Assembly (NCBI RefSeq): GCF_030687895.1
Contig: NZ_CP117452.1
Location: 1,629,501 to 1,693,500 of the forward strand
Direction: 5' to 3'
Source: Pseudomonas sp. FP198
GTDB lineage: Bacteria > Pseudomonadota > Gammaproteobacteria > Pseudomonadales > Pseudomonadaceae
DNA: 64,000 bases
Shown here piece by piece: positions 55,318 to 64,000 of this stretch. The position numbers were made by a program, and so were the translations under genes. Numbering within the stretch: position 1 is the first letter of the stretch; every line of letters begins with the position of its first letter. The notes below the pieces were generated by a model, which saw only the letters and a list, made by a program, of their open reading frames with translations, searched no databases and was not told where the DNA came from.

Positions 55318-56244
55318 ATGATTGGCATAAAAAGCATTGCGAGCTACGTTCCTGTAGCCGGCGTGGACAATTACGCACAAGGTGCAAAATTTGAAAAGGA
55401 TGAAGAATTCATCCTTGGCAAGATTGGCTCGGCCTTCTTGCCTCGCAAGGATGACGGGCAGGAAACCTCGGACCTGTGTGTCGAAGCGGTCAACGCGCTG
55501 TTTGCCAACAATCCCGGCCTGAAACGCGAATCCGTCGACGTGCTGATCGTCGTTACACAGAATGGCGATGAAGAAGGCTTGCCTCACACGGCAGCCATCG
55601 TCCAGGACAAGCTCGGCTTGCCTACCACCGTGGCGGCGTTCGATATTTCCCTGGGCTGCTCGGGTTATGTCTATGGCATCTATGCCATCAAGGGCTTCAT
55701 GGAGGCCGCTGGCCTGAAGAACGGCCTGTTGGTGACGGCTGATCCGTATTCGAAAATCGTCGATCCAGAAGACCGCAATACGACGATGCTGTTTGGCGAC
55801 GCGGCTACCGCCACCTGGATGGGGGAAGACGCCCCGTGGCAACTGGGCAAGGCCAAGTTTGGCACTGACGGCTCTGGCGCCCCGCACCTGAAGGTCAGCG
55901 ACGGCGTATTCTTCATGAACGGCCGCCAAGTCTTCAACTTCGCCTTGCTCAAGGTTCCGGCCCATTTGCATGAGTTGCTCGCCGACTCTAACCTTCAAGC
56001 CAGCGACATCGATGCGTTCTGCATCCATCAGGGCAGTGCGGCAATTGTCGATGCCGTGGCGCGACGTTTCGAGGGCGAGCCGGAAAAGTTCATCAAGGAC
56101 ATGGTCGAGACCGGCAACACCGTGTCGTCGAGCATTCCACTGCTGCTGGAGAGACACGTGCTCAACTCCGACTGGAAGCGTGTGGCGTTGAGTGGCTTCG
56201 GCGTAGGTCTGTCATGGGGCTCGGCGATCATCTATCGCCCGTGA
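55318..56244 (+). CDS. Ketoacyl-ACP synthase III-like protein (FabH-like) in the glycosylation island
   Basis: 308 residues of the thiolase fold with an intact catalytic triad: Cys114 (SLGCSGYVYG), His237 (CIHQGS) and Asn267 (GNTVSSS). It resembles orf3 of the P. syringae flagellin glycosylation islands more than housekeeping FabH. It may build or transfer a short acyl group for the glycan; the substrate is unknown. The 200-base region upstream (55118-55317) shows no gene and must hold its promoter. Followed by a terminator. Confidence 0.87.
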   Translation: MIGIKSIASYVPVAGVDNYAQGAKFEKDEEFILGKIGSAFLPRKDDGQETSDLCVEAVNALFANNPGLKRESVDVLIVVTQNGDEEGLPHTAAIVQDKLGLPTTVAAFDISLGCSGYVYGIYAIKGFMEAAGLKNGLLVTADPYSKIVDPEDRNTTMLFGDAATATWMGEDAPWQLGKAKFGTDGSGAPHLKVSDGVFFMNGRQVFNFALLKVPAHLHELLADSNLQASDIDAFCIHQGSAAIVDAVARRFEGEPEKFIKDMVETGNTVSSSIPLLLERHVLNSDWKRVALSGFGVGLSWGSAIIYRP

Positions 56245-56263
56245 GCCAATAAAACCCGGGCAC

Positions 56264-56303
56264 AAAAATAGCGTCCAAGGTGTAACCTTGAACGCTATTT
56301 TTT
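56264..56303. terminator. Strong stem-loop terminator after the FabH-like gene
   Basis: AAAAATAGCGTCCAAGG, loop TGTAA, CCTTGAACGCTATTTTTTT: a 17-base stem with one mismatch, flanked by an A-tract and a T-tract, so it could also work on the other strand. Confidence 0.9.
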
Positions 56304-56327
56304 TGCCTGACGCGAAAGCGAGACACC

Positions 56328-57620
56328 ATGAGCGAGTTCTTCGAGCGCAATCTTCAGATCATTCAGCATCGTTGGCCGGCCTTGGCCGAGCGTCTGTTGC
56401 TTGAGGATGTCAGTGAATTGCAGGCTGATCTTGTAGAAGGTCTTGGGTCGACACTGAGTGTTAATGGCATTCAACTGACCAGTCGACATGACCGTCTTGC
56501 CGAGGCCGACCTGCAAGCCGCCAGTCTCCCGCTGGACGCTCCCGTGGTGCATGTCTATGGCACCGGGCTGGGCGATCTGCAGAACCGCTTGCTGGGGCGA
56601 GCAGGGCTCGAAAGGTTGTGCGTGCATATTCTCAACGGTTCGGTGTTTGCCCTGGTGTTGCAGGTGCTGGATCAATCACCGTGGCTGTGCGACCCGAGAG
56701 TGGTATTGCTTCATGCCGGTGACTTGGCGGAAATCCAGTTGCCATTTTTTGCACTGCCCGCCGAGCTGGTGCTGGCCGACGATTACAATGCCAAGATTCG
56801 TGATCGATTGATCAGTGAGATCCATCTGGCTTTCACTAATCGTGAGTTCGATCCACAGTCCCCTGAGATTGTTGAACGCCTGCAATCGACCTTCAGTCTC
56901 GCGAGCGAGGATCGGGATGTCGTCGAGCTGTTCGGCGCATTCAAGGGCCGTAAGGCGCTTGTCGTGGCCACCGGCCCCAGCCTTGAGCAGCATTTCGAAA
57001 GACTGCGCCACCTTAGCGAGCAAGCCGAGCGACCATTGTTGATTTGTGTCGATACGGCATACCGGCCGTTGATCAGTCACGGCATTCGTCCCGACATCGT
57101 GGTCAGCATCGACCAGCGTATCTCGGCGCGTCATCTTCCCTCTGAAAACACTGACGGCATCGCGCTGGTCTATCTGCCGATGGCCGACCCATTGGTGATT
57201 GAGGCGTGGCAAGGGCCTCGCTACGTCGCTTACTCCTCCAGCCCGGTCTATCGCCAGATGCGTGAGCAACTGCACCGGGCCGAACTCCATGTAGGCGGAA
57301 GCGTGATTCATCCGGCGGTCGACTTGGCGGTGCAAATGGGCGCTGCGCACATCACGCTTTTTGGTGCTGATTTTGCCTTTCCCAATGACAAGACCCATGC
57401 AGGATGGGGCGATGGCGACTTGGGGCCGCAGTTAAAGGCGTCCAGGCACTGGGTGCTTGATGGGCATGGCCAACGAGTCAAGACCCAGCTCAACTTCCGC
57501 AGCTACCTCTGTGAGCTGGAGCGTTTTATCGCCAGGCATCCCCAGGTGCGGTTCTATAACAGCAGTCGAGACGGAGCGTTGATTGTGGGCACCGATTTTG
57601 ATCCGGAATATGTGCAATGA
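56328..57620 (+). CDS. Maf-type motility-associated glycosyltransferase (flagellin glycosylation)
   Basis: 430 residues with the MptE-like/DUF115 Maf core: ALVVATGPSLEQHFERL, LLICVDTAYRPLISHGIRPDIVVSIDQR, and FGADFAFPNDKTHAGWGDG followed by a His/Asp-rich region. Maf proteins transfer nonulosonic acids such as pseudaminic acid from CMP-Pse to flagellin Ser/Thr in the cytosol before export. Its location directly before fliC and after a complete pse set strongly supports that role. Its stop overlaps the next small gene by 4 bases (ATGA). Confidence 0.9.
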   Translation: MSEFFERNLQIIQHRWPALAERLLLEDVSELQADLVEGLGSTLSVNGIQLTSRHDRLAEADLQAASLPLDAPVVHVYGTGLGDLQNRLLGRAGLERLCVHILNGSVFALVLQVLDQSPWLCDPRVVLLHAGDLAEIQLPFFALPAELVLADDYNAKIRDRLISEIHLAFTNREFDPQSPEIVERLQSTFSLASEDRDVVELFGAFKGRKALVVATGPSLEQHFERLRHLSEQAERPLLICVDTAYRPLISHGIRPDIVVSIDQRISARHLPSENTDGIALVYLPMADPLVIEAWQGPRYVAYSSSPVYRQMREQLHRAELHVGGSVIHPAVDLAVQMGAAHITLFGADFAFPNDKTHAGWGDGDLGPQLKASRHWVLDGHGQRVKTQLNFRSYLCELERFIARHPQVRFYNSSRDGALIVGTDFDPEYVQ

Positions 57621-57886
57621 CCGAGCTTCAAGTAGTGATCGATGATGCCCGTGAGTGCGCGCGTCTGTTTCGCCTTGGACGAGATGTCGAGGCGGGGCTG
57701 GCGATGGTCGCGCTGATCGAATCGGTGCAGCCTTTAGTCGAATTGATGCCAGGCGACGTCCCTGCGTCGTGGAACAGGCTGCTTGCCTTGATGCTGGTTG
57801 ATCAGCAGGCGCAGAACTGGATTTCGTTGGCCGATTATCTTGAGTATGAATGGGCCCAACTGTTGACCGCCGGTCGGCCGAAATAA
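57617..57886 (+). CDS. Small hypothetical protein translationally coupled to maf
   Basis: 89 residues, predicted helical and acidic (MTELQVVIDDARECARLFRLGR, then PGDVPASWNRLLALMLVDQQAQNW). The ATGA overlap with maf indicates coupled translation. No family is recognised. Its size and helical character resemble flagellar export chaperones or a Maf accessory factor, but this is guesswork. The 253-base gap after it contains the fliC promoter. Confidence 0.7.
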   Translation: MTELQVVIDDARECARLFRLGRDVEAGLAMVALIESVQPLVELMPGDVPASWNRLLALMLVDQQAQNWISLADYLEYEWAQLLTAGRPK

Positions 57887-58032
57887 CCTCTTTCGCGCCA
57901 CTCAACACTGTCCTCCGCCTTCGGCTCCGTCACCGGCGTTTCCCTGACGTCATTTTTCCACCCTCCAGCCGCAGCCAAGTCCTTGATTTATGAGGGGTGG
58001 CACCCTGATGGCAAAATTTTTGAAAATTCTGC

Positions 58033-58059
58033 TAAAGCAAGTTCCAATTACGACGATAA
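58033..58059 (+). promoter_or_regulatory. Sigma28 (FliA) promoter of fliC
   Basis: TAAA (58033-58036), 15 bases, then GACGATAA (58052-58059): the consensus is TAAA-N15-GCCGATAA, so one mismatch in the -10. The fliC ATG starts 80 bases downstream. Confidence 0.9.
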
Positions 58060-58139
58060 CTATTACGAAGGTTCTCTAGGCCACACCCGGCGGTTGCCAG
58101 GGCCGGAAGCCGCAGTACCCAACCAACGAGGAATTCGTC

Positions 58140-58991
58140 ATGGCTTTAACAGTAAACACTAACGTCACATCGTTGAACGTTCAGAAGAACCTGAACAAGG
58201 CTTCCGATGCTCTGTCCACTTCGATGACCCGTCTGTCGTCCGGCCTGAAAATCAACAGCGCCAAAGACGACGCCGCCGGCCTGCAAATCTCCACTCGTAT
58301 GACTTCGCAAATCCGCGGTCAGACTGTTGCGATCAAGAACGCCAACGATGGTATCTCCATCGCTCAGACCGCTGAAGGCGCTCTGCAGGAATCCACCAAC
58401 ATTCTGCAGCGTATGCGTGAACTGGCCGTACAGGCACGAAACGACAACAACGGTACAGCTGACCGTGATGCTCTGAACAAAGAATTTGCTCAGATGTCCG
58501 ACGAGCTGACTCGTATCGCTGATTCGACCAACCTGAACGGCAAGAACCTGATCGACGGTTCCGCTGGCACCATGACCTTCCAGGTCGGTTCCAACACCGG
58601 TGCCACCAACCAGATCACTCTGACCCTGAGCGACAGCTTTGACGCTGCTACCCTGAGCGTTGACTCTGGTGCCATCGCGATCAGTGCTGCCGACAGCGCC
58701 GAAGCTGAAACCAACACCTCTGCTGCAATCGACGCGATCGACGCTGCTTTGGCGACCATCAACGCCAGTCGTGCGGACCTCGGTGCTGCCCAGAACCGTC
58801 TGACCAGCACCATCTCCAACCTGCAGAACATCAACGAAAACGCCGCTGCTGCACTGGGTCGCGTACAAGACACCGACTTCGCTGCTGAAACTGCCCAGCT
58901 GACCAAGCAGCAGACTCTGCAACAGGCTTCCACTTCGGTTCTGGCCCAGGCCAACCAACTGCCATCCGCTGTGCTGAAGCTGCTTCAGTAA
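58140..58991 (+). CDS. fliC: Flagellin FliC
   Basis: 283 residues, the short flagellin type of fluorescent pseudomonads. The D0/D1 helices are intact: N-terminal flg22-like segment around residues 30-51 (RLSSGLKINSAKDDAAGLQIS) and C-terminal helix ending QANQLPSAVLKLLQ. The exposed middle (about 150-205) is Ser/Thr/Ala-rich (ADSAEAETNTSAA), giving possible O-glycosylation sites. GAGGAATTCGTC precedes the ATG. Strong terminator at 59008. Confidence 0.98.
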   Translation: MALTVNTNVTSLNVQKNLNKASDALSTSMTRLSSGLKINSAKDDAAGLQISTRMTSQIRGQTVAIKNANDGISIAQTAEGALQESTNILQRMRELAVQARNDNNGTADRDALNKEFAQMSDELTRIADSTNLNGKNLIDGSAGTMTFQVGSNTGATNQITLTLSDSFDAATLSVDSGAIAISAADSAEAETNTSAAIDAIDAALATINASRADLGAAQNRLTSTISNLQNINENAAAALGRVQDTDFAAETAQLTKQQTLQQASTSVLAQANQLPSAVLKLLQ

Positions 58992-59007
58992 TAGCCGGAT
59001 GAGTTTT

Positions 59008-59044
59008 AGCGGGGGAGTGCGCTTGCGTGCTCTCTCGCTTTTTC
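59008..59044 (+). terminator. Terminator after fliC
   Basis: AGCGGGGGAGTGC pairs with GTGCTCTCTCGCT across a short loop (GCTTGC region), followed by TTTTT. It begins 17 bases after the fliC stop. Confidence 0.8.
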
Positions 59045-59063
59045 CGTTCAAGAGGTGATGGAC

Positions 59064-59429
59064 ATGGATATGAGCGTGAAGCTGAACTTGTCTTATCCAG
59101 CGGCGAAGCCGGCGCCTACAGTGGTCGACAAGCCAGTGGAGAAGCCTCAGGCTGACGTGGCTATTTTGACACCGGTGAGGGAAACTCCGAAAGACGCTGC
59201 CGCCGAGCAGGACAAACTGAAGAAAGCCGTCCAGGAAATCGAGAAGTTCGTCCAGTCGGTCAAGCGTAACCTGGAGTTCTCTATCGATGAGCCTTCTGGC
59301 AAGGTAGTCGTCAAGGTGATTGCCAGTGGTTCCGGTGAAGTGATTCGTCAGATCCCGAACGAAGAAGTTCTGAAACTGGCCCACAGCTTAAATGATGCAA
59401 ACAGCTTGTTGTTCAGCGCTGAAGCCTGA
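59064..59429 (+). CDS. flaG: Flagellin-associated protein FlaG
   Basis: 121 residues. A Pro/Lys/Val-rich N-terminal half is followed by the conserved FlaG domain (NLEFSIDEPSGKVVVKVIASGSGEVIRQIPNEEVLKLAHSL). It affects filament length or stability. Four starts are in frame (GTG 59055, ATG 59058, 59064, 59070); 59064 is chosen because AAGAGG lies 8 bases before it and it gives MDMSVKLNLSYP. Confidence 0.92.
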   Translation: MDMSVKLNLSYPAAKPAPTVVDKPVEKPQADVAILTPVRETPKDAAAEQDKLKKAVQEIEKFVQSVKRNLEFSIDEPSGKVVVKVIASGSGEVIRQIPNEEVLKLAHSLNDANSLLFSAEA

Positions 59430-59434
59430 CAGCT

Positions 59435-59449
59435 GGCACGAATTTTGTT
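59435..59449 (+). promoter_or_regulatory. Possible sigma54 promoter upstream of fliD
   Basis: TGGCAC-N5-TTGT: a perfect -24 half with correct spacing, but the -12 half ends GT instead of GC. It lies just after flaG and about 65 bases before fliD. Confidence 0.4.
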
Positions 59450-59512
59450 GCTCTATTCTTTTGGGCGTTGTATTGGCCAAAAGGCCGGCGACACACTGAA
59501 GGGAGTATCACA

Positions 59513-60949
59513 ATGGCAAGTCCAATTCTTCCGGGACTGGGTCTAGGCTCAGGCCTTGATACCGGTGCAATCGTCAAGGCACTGGTGGATTCTGACAAAG
59601 CGGCCAAGCAAGGCCAGATTGACCGGGCAACCAAGACCAATGCCTCCAATATTTCCGGGATTGGCACCCTGAGAGCCTTATTGGCTACCTTTCAGTCCAC
59701 GCTGAAGGCCTTAGGCAGCACGACCACTCCCCAATTTACCGGCGTCGCCGCCACTTCCGCCAACACCAGTGCATTGACGGTGACGGCGGGCAACTCCGCA
59801 GTAGCTGGTATCTACACGGTAGACGTCGCTCAACTGGCAACTTCTTCAAAAGTTGCGACGGCTGCTTTCGCCGGTGGAGCTTCTAGCGCAGTGGCGAGCG
59901 GTACGCTGACTATTAGTCAGGGGGGCACGGATTATGCTCTTGATATCCCGGCAGATTCGACGTTGCAGTCGGTCCGGGACGCCATTAATAGTAAGTATTC
60001 CTCCAGCGGACTGACCGCCAACATCGTGACCGACGGCTTCGGTTCACGCCTGGTAGTGGGCTCGACTAAAACCGGTGCGGGTAACGATATTTCCCTTAGT
60101 GGCATTGCCAGTCTTGCCGCTGATGGCTCCGTAGCGATGGCTTCGCCACCCACTGCGGCTTCTTCAGGTTCGCTGGGATTTGCCAAGGACGCCATTTTCA
60201 AAGTTGACGGCCTGGAAATGACCAGCGCAACCAATAAGCTGGACAACGTGGTCTCGGGCTTGAGCATGACGCTACTCGTTGCGGGCACAGGCCCGACAAC
60301 CGTTACCGTCGCTACTAATACTGACGGTCTGAAGGCTTCGATCCAGAAGTTCGTCGATGCCTATAATGCCGTTGCGAAGGCTGTGACCTCCCTGACTAAG
60401 CCATCGGTAGACGCCGAGGGGAATTCGGTCCCTGCGGCATTGACGGGCGACTCGTTGCCTCGCTCGCTGTTGGCGGCCATTCGCACGCCTTTGTCTGAGG
60501 CCGGTTCAGGCGACAAGCTGACCGTTCTTTCTCAGTTGGGGATCACCACCAACCAGACGACTGGCGCTCTGGATTTCGACAGTGGGAAATTTACTGCGGC
60601 ACTCAATGACAAGCAATTGGGTGGGGAAGTCCAGACGCTGTTCGCTGGTGAAAATGGTCTGCTTGAGCGCATGGATAATGCCATCAAGCCGTACACTGAA
60701 GGCAAGACTGGTGCTGGTGGTGTTGGAGGCTCAGAGGCCATCCTGACCACTCGCTCCAAGAACCTGGATCTTCTCAAGGCGAAACTGAGCGAAGAGCAGT
60801 TGGCCCTGGACCGTCGCATCGAAACCCTTACCGCGGTACTGACTAAAAAGTACAACGACATGGACACCCTGGTTGGCAAGTTGAAAGCCACCGCCAACAA
60901 CATCACCTCCATGTTCGAAGCGATGACGGCACAGCAGAAAAACAGCTGA
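59513..60949 (+). CDS. fliD: Flagellar filament cap protein FliD (HAP2)
   Basis: 478 residues. The N-terminal coiled region is ILPGLGLGSGLDTGAIVKALVDSDKAAK, and the central FliD domain and C-terminal helices (RIETLTAVLTKKYNDMDTLVGKLKATANNITSMFEAM region) are intact. It caps the filament tip and guides flagellin folding; in P. aeruginosa it also mediates mucin adhesion. GGGAG precedes the ATG by 7 bases. Confidence 0.97.
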   Translation: MASPILPGLGLGSGLDTGAIVKALVDSDKAAKQGQIDRATKTNASNISGIGTLRALLATFQSTLKALGSTTTPQFTGVAATSANTSALTVTAGNSAVAGIYTVDVAQLATSSKVATAAFAGGASSAVASGTLTISQGGTDYALDIPADSTLQSVRDAINSKYSSSGLTANIVTDGFGSRLVVGSTKTGAGNDISLSGIASLAADGSVAMASPPTAASSGSLGFAKDAIFKVDGLEMTSATNKLDNVVSGLSMTLLVAGTGPTTVTVATNTDGLKASIQKFVDAYNAVAKAVTSLTKPSVDAEGNSVPAALTGDSLPRSLLAAIRTPLSEAGSGDKLTVLSQLGITTNQTTGALDFDSGKFTAALNDKQLGGEVQTLFAGENGLLERMDNAIKPYTEGKTGAGGVGGSEAILTTRSKNLDLLKAKLSEEQLALDRRIETLTAVLTKKYNDMDTLVGKLKATANNITSMFEAMTAQQKNS

Positions 60950-60965
60950 TTGTCGACCGATGCAT

Positions 60966-61001
60966 AAAGCCCGGCAACGTGTTGACTACGTTCCGGGCTT
61001 T
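60966..61001 (+). terminator. Probable stem-loop between fliD and fliS
   Basis: AAAGCCCGG (60966-60974) pairs with CCGGGCTTT (60993-61001) with additional AACGT/ACGTT pairing inside and one bulged base. Downstream is TCGGCTTTTCC, only moderately T-rich. Confidence 0.55.
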
Positions 61002-61082
61002 CGGCTTTTCCGACCTAAAGTTTTCTGACGCAGCGTCGATACGCTGTTTATACGAACCGAAGTTTTTTTGATGAGGTAGAAC

Positions 61083-61478
61083 ATGAATCCGATGTTAGCC
61101 CTTCGCCAATACCAGAAGATTGGCGCCCAGGCGCAAACCTCCGAAGCAAGTCCCCATCGCCTTGTGCAAATGCTCATGGAAGGCGGGCTGGACCGTATCG
61201 CCCAAGCCAGAGGCGCGATGGAGCGCAAGGATATTCCAAACAAAGGCATTCTGATCGGCAAGGCCATCGGCATCGTCGGCGGTCTGCGTGAAGGCCTGGA
61301 TCTGGAAAACCAGGCCGAGTCGGTCGCCGAGCTGGATGCGCTCTACACCTACATGATGAAACGCCTGGCCGAAGCCAACGCCAAGACCGATCCGAAGATC
61401 CTCGACGAAGTCGCCGATCTGCTTCGCACGGTCAAGGAAGGCTGGGATGCCATCGCCACGCCTGGTCCGCAATTCTAA
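61083..61478 (+). CDS. fliS: Flagellin export chaperone FliS
   Basis: 131 residues, helical. The family N-terminus LRQYQKIGAQAQTSEASPHRLVQMLMEGGLDRIAQARGAM and the middle NKGILIGKAIGIVGGLREGLD are clear. It binds the C-terminus of flagellin in the cytosol and prevents premature polymerisation. Followed after 11 bases by the fliT-like gene. Confidence 0.96.
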   Translation: MNPMLALRQYQKIGAQAQTSEASPHRLVQMLMEGGLDRIAQARGAMERKDIPNKGILIGKAIGIVGGLREGLDLENQAESVAELDALYTYMMKRLAEANAKTDPKILDEVADLLRTVKEGWDAIATPGPQF

Positions 61479-61489
61479 GGAGCGCTCCC

Positions 61490-61786
61490 ATGAGTCTTGT
61501 CCTGCAGCGAATCGAACAAACCCGTGATGCCCTGGTTGGCGCCTTGGCTGAGCGTAATTGGGAAGCCATTGGTCAACTGGACCTGGCGTGCCGTTCCTGC
61601 ATGGAGGACGTCTTGAGCGAGTCTGAGGTGGACGAGGCGGCGTTGCGTAATAATCTGGAAGAACTGCTGGGGGTTTATCGCCAACTGCTGGAAGCGGCAA
61701 CAGGCGAGCGCCAGGCAATCGTGAGCGAAATGTCGCAGATTCATCAGGCGCAGAACGCGGCGAAGGTTTATCACTTGTTCGGCTGA
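61490..61786 (+). CDS. fliT: FliT-like flagellar export chaperone
   Basis: 98 residues, all helical and acidic (IEQTRDALVGALAERNWEAIGQLDLACRSCMEDVL), matching the size and position of P. aeruginosa PA1096 (fleP) between fliS and fleQ. FliT-type proteins chaperone the cap protein FliD. AAGGAGCGCTCCC precedes the ATG. Confidence 0.82.
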   Translation: MSLVLQRIEQTRDALVGALAERNWEAIGQLDLACRSCMEDVLSESEVDEAALRNNLEELLGVYRQLLEAATGERQAIVSEMSQIHQAQNAAKVYHLFG

Positions 61787-61960
61787 TTTAATTTTCAGTT
61801 AATACCGAACAAAGTGCGCCATAAATTTGACTGTGCACGATTTTTTGACTTAACTAGTGGCTGTTTACAGATTTCAGGCGTCTACAGGCATGACAAGTCT
61901 GCAAGCGTCTAGCTTGCCCCCAAATCCGGGCACTGAGTTGACTAGGGAAGTTGCTATTGC

Positions 61961-63436
<1,476 letters not shown>

Positions 63437-63448
63437 CGCCTGTTTTGC

Positions 63449-63478
63449 AACCGCCTGATTTTCAGGCGGTTTTTTTTC
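63449..63478 (+). terminator. Terminator after fleQ
   Basis: AACCGCCTGA, loop TTTT, CAGGCGGTT followed by seven further T bases: an ideal terminator beginning 13 bases after the fleQ stop. Confidence 0.92.
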
Positions 63479-63493
63479 GGCACGGGTATTGCT
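63478..63493 (+). promoter_or_regulatory. Sigma54 promoter of fleSR
   Basis: CGGCACGGGTATTGCT: GG at 63479-80 and GC at 63491-92 with exact 10-base spacing, nearly perfect against TGGCAC-N5-TTGC. It directly abuts the fleQ terminator and lies 54 bases before fleS. FleQ-dependent control is known for fleSR in P. aeruginosa. Confidence 0.88.
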
Positions 63494-63546
63494 ACAGCTC
63501 TCGCAACGTTCCGTTTAACTGACGGTCAGCCAAGCGAGAGAGCACG

Positions 63547-64000
63547 ATGACCCAAGCCGCCCTGATGTCTTCTGTCCCCGAGCCGGGACATATGCCGTCC
63601 GCCGAACAGGCTGGCCGGCTTGGACTTGAACAGGCGTTTTCGCTGTTCAGCCAGATGTCCAGCCAGTTGACCGACTCCTACAGCCTGCTTGAAGCGCGGG
63701 TTACCGAGCTCAAGGGTGAGCTGGCGGTGGTCAGTGCCCAACGCATGCAGGAGCTGGCGGAAAAAGAACGCCTGGCCAACCGGCTGCAGAACCTGCTCGA
63801 CCTCCTGCCCGGCGGCGTCATTGTCATCGATGCCCATGGCTTTGTGCGCGAAGCCAACCCGGCGGCGTGCGAGCTGCTTGGCCTGCCTCTGGAAGGCCAG
63901 CTCTGGCGGCACGTCATCGCTCGCTGCTTCGCGCCCCGCGATGACGACGGCCACGAAGTTTCCCTGAAGGATGGTCGACGGTTGTCCATTTCGACCCGTT
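63547..64000 (+). CDS. fleS: Two-component sensor kinase FleS (3' truncated by window)
   Basis: The first 151 codons are present. A coiled N-terminal helix (SLLEARVTELKGELAVVSAQRMQELAEKERLANRLQNLL) leads into a PAS domain (LPGGVIVIDAHGFVREANPAACELLGLPLEGQLWRHVI). The kinase domain lies beyond the window. FleS phosphorylates FleR, which with sigma54 turns on class III genes such as flgFGHIJKL. No membrane segment in this part, so probably cytosolic. Confidence 0.92.
   Translation, partial: MTQAALMSSVPEPGHMPSAEQAGRLGLEQAFSLFSQMSSQLTDSYSLLEARVTELKGELAVVSAQRMQELAEKERLANRLQNLLDLLPGGVIVIDAHGFVREANPAACELLGLPLEGQLWRHVIARCFAPRDDDGHEVSLKDGRRLSISTR

Overview
The window is a high-GC gammaproteobacterial chromosome segment, almost certainly a Pseudomonas of the P. 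fluorescens group. The main reasons are the flgFGHIJKL - glycosylation island - fliC-flaG-fliD-fliS-fliT-fleQ-fleS order, the phhA/phhB/phhC + phhR cluster, a recQ-marR-fimV-like-plpD neighbourhood resembling that of P. aeruginosa, and many paired intergenic REP palindromes. No tRNA, rRNA, insertion sequence, prophage or CRISPR array was recognised. All assignments come from reading the sequence and recalling families; no search was run.

Layout. 1-570: C-terminal end of a large type I secreted RTX-type protein. 824-16772: mostly housekeeping genes: DUF454 and UPF0149 proteins, recQ, a MarR regulator, a FimV/HubP-like LysM protein, a PlpD-type patatin autotransporter, a SelW-like redox protein, an EamA exporter with an AraC regulator, an LpxH-like phosphoesterase, HD and Mpo1-like proteins, a second AraC regulator, trkH and a nitroreductase. 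16964-21289: phenylalanine catabolism (phhC, phhB, phhA, divergent phhR). 21627-30055: flgF to flgL behind a well-formed sigma54 promoter. 30150-57886: a roughly 28-kb accessory island in the usual flagellin-glycosylation position between flgL and fliC. 58140-64000: fliC behind a canonical sigma28 promoter, flaG, fliD, fliS, fliT-like, the master regulator fleQ, and the start of fleS behind a canonical sigma54 promoter.

The island has four blocks. (a) A three-domain giant glycosyltransferase (FgtA/Fgt1-like). (b) An RTX protein built on three nearly identical 618-bp tandem repeats, followed by its ABC exporter and membrane-fusion protein. (c) A CDP-sugar operon (rfbF, rfbG, a 3,5-epimerase, a TylCIII/NovU-like C-methyltransferase, an NAD-dependent reductase/epimerase, a second related methyltransferase, a CmcI/rhamnosyl O-methyltransferase-type protein) and a second long glycosyltransferase. 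(d) A complete pseudaminic-acid route (PseB, PseC, PseF, a PseG-PseH fusion, PseI), a FabH-like ketoacyl synthase, and a Maf-type flagellin glycosyltransferase next to fliC. My inference is that the filament carries pseudaminic acid plus a C-methylated, O-methylated deoxyhexose, possibly acylated. The RTX/type I secretion module inside such an island is the least expected part.

Sequence-quality caveat. flgL and the second long glycosyltransferase are each broken by two frameshifts, and all four look like one extra base in a short homopolymer or repeat. Removing those bases restores full-length proteins, so base-calling errors are more likely than true pseudogenes.
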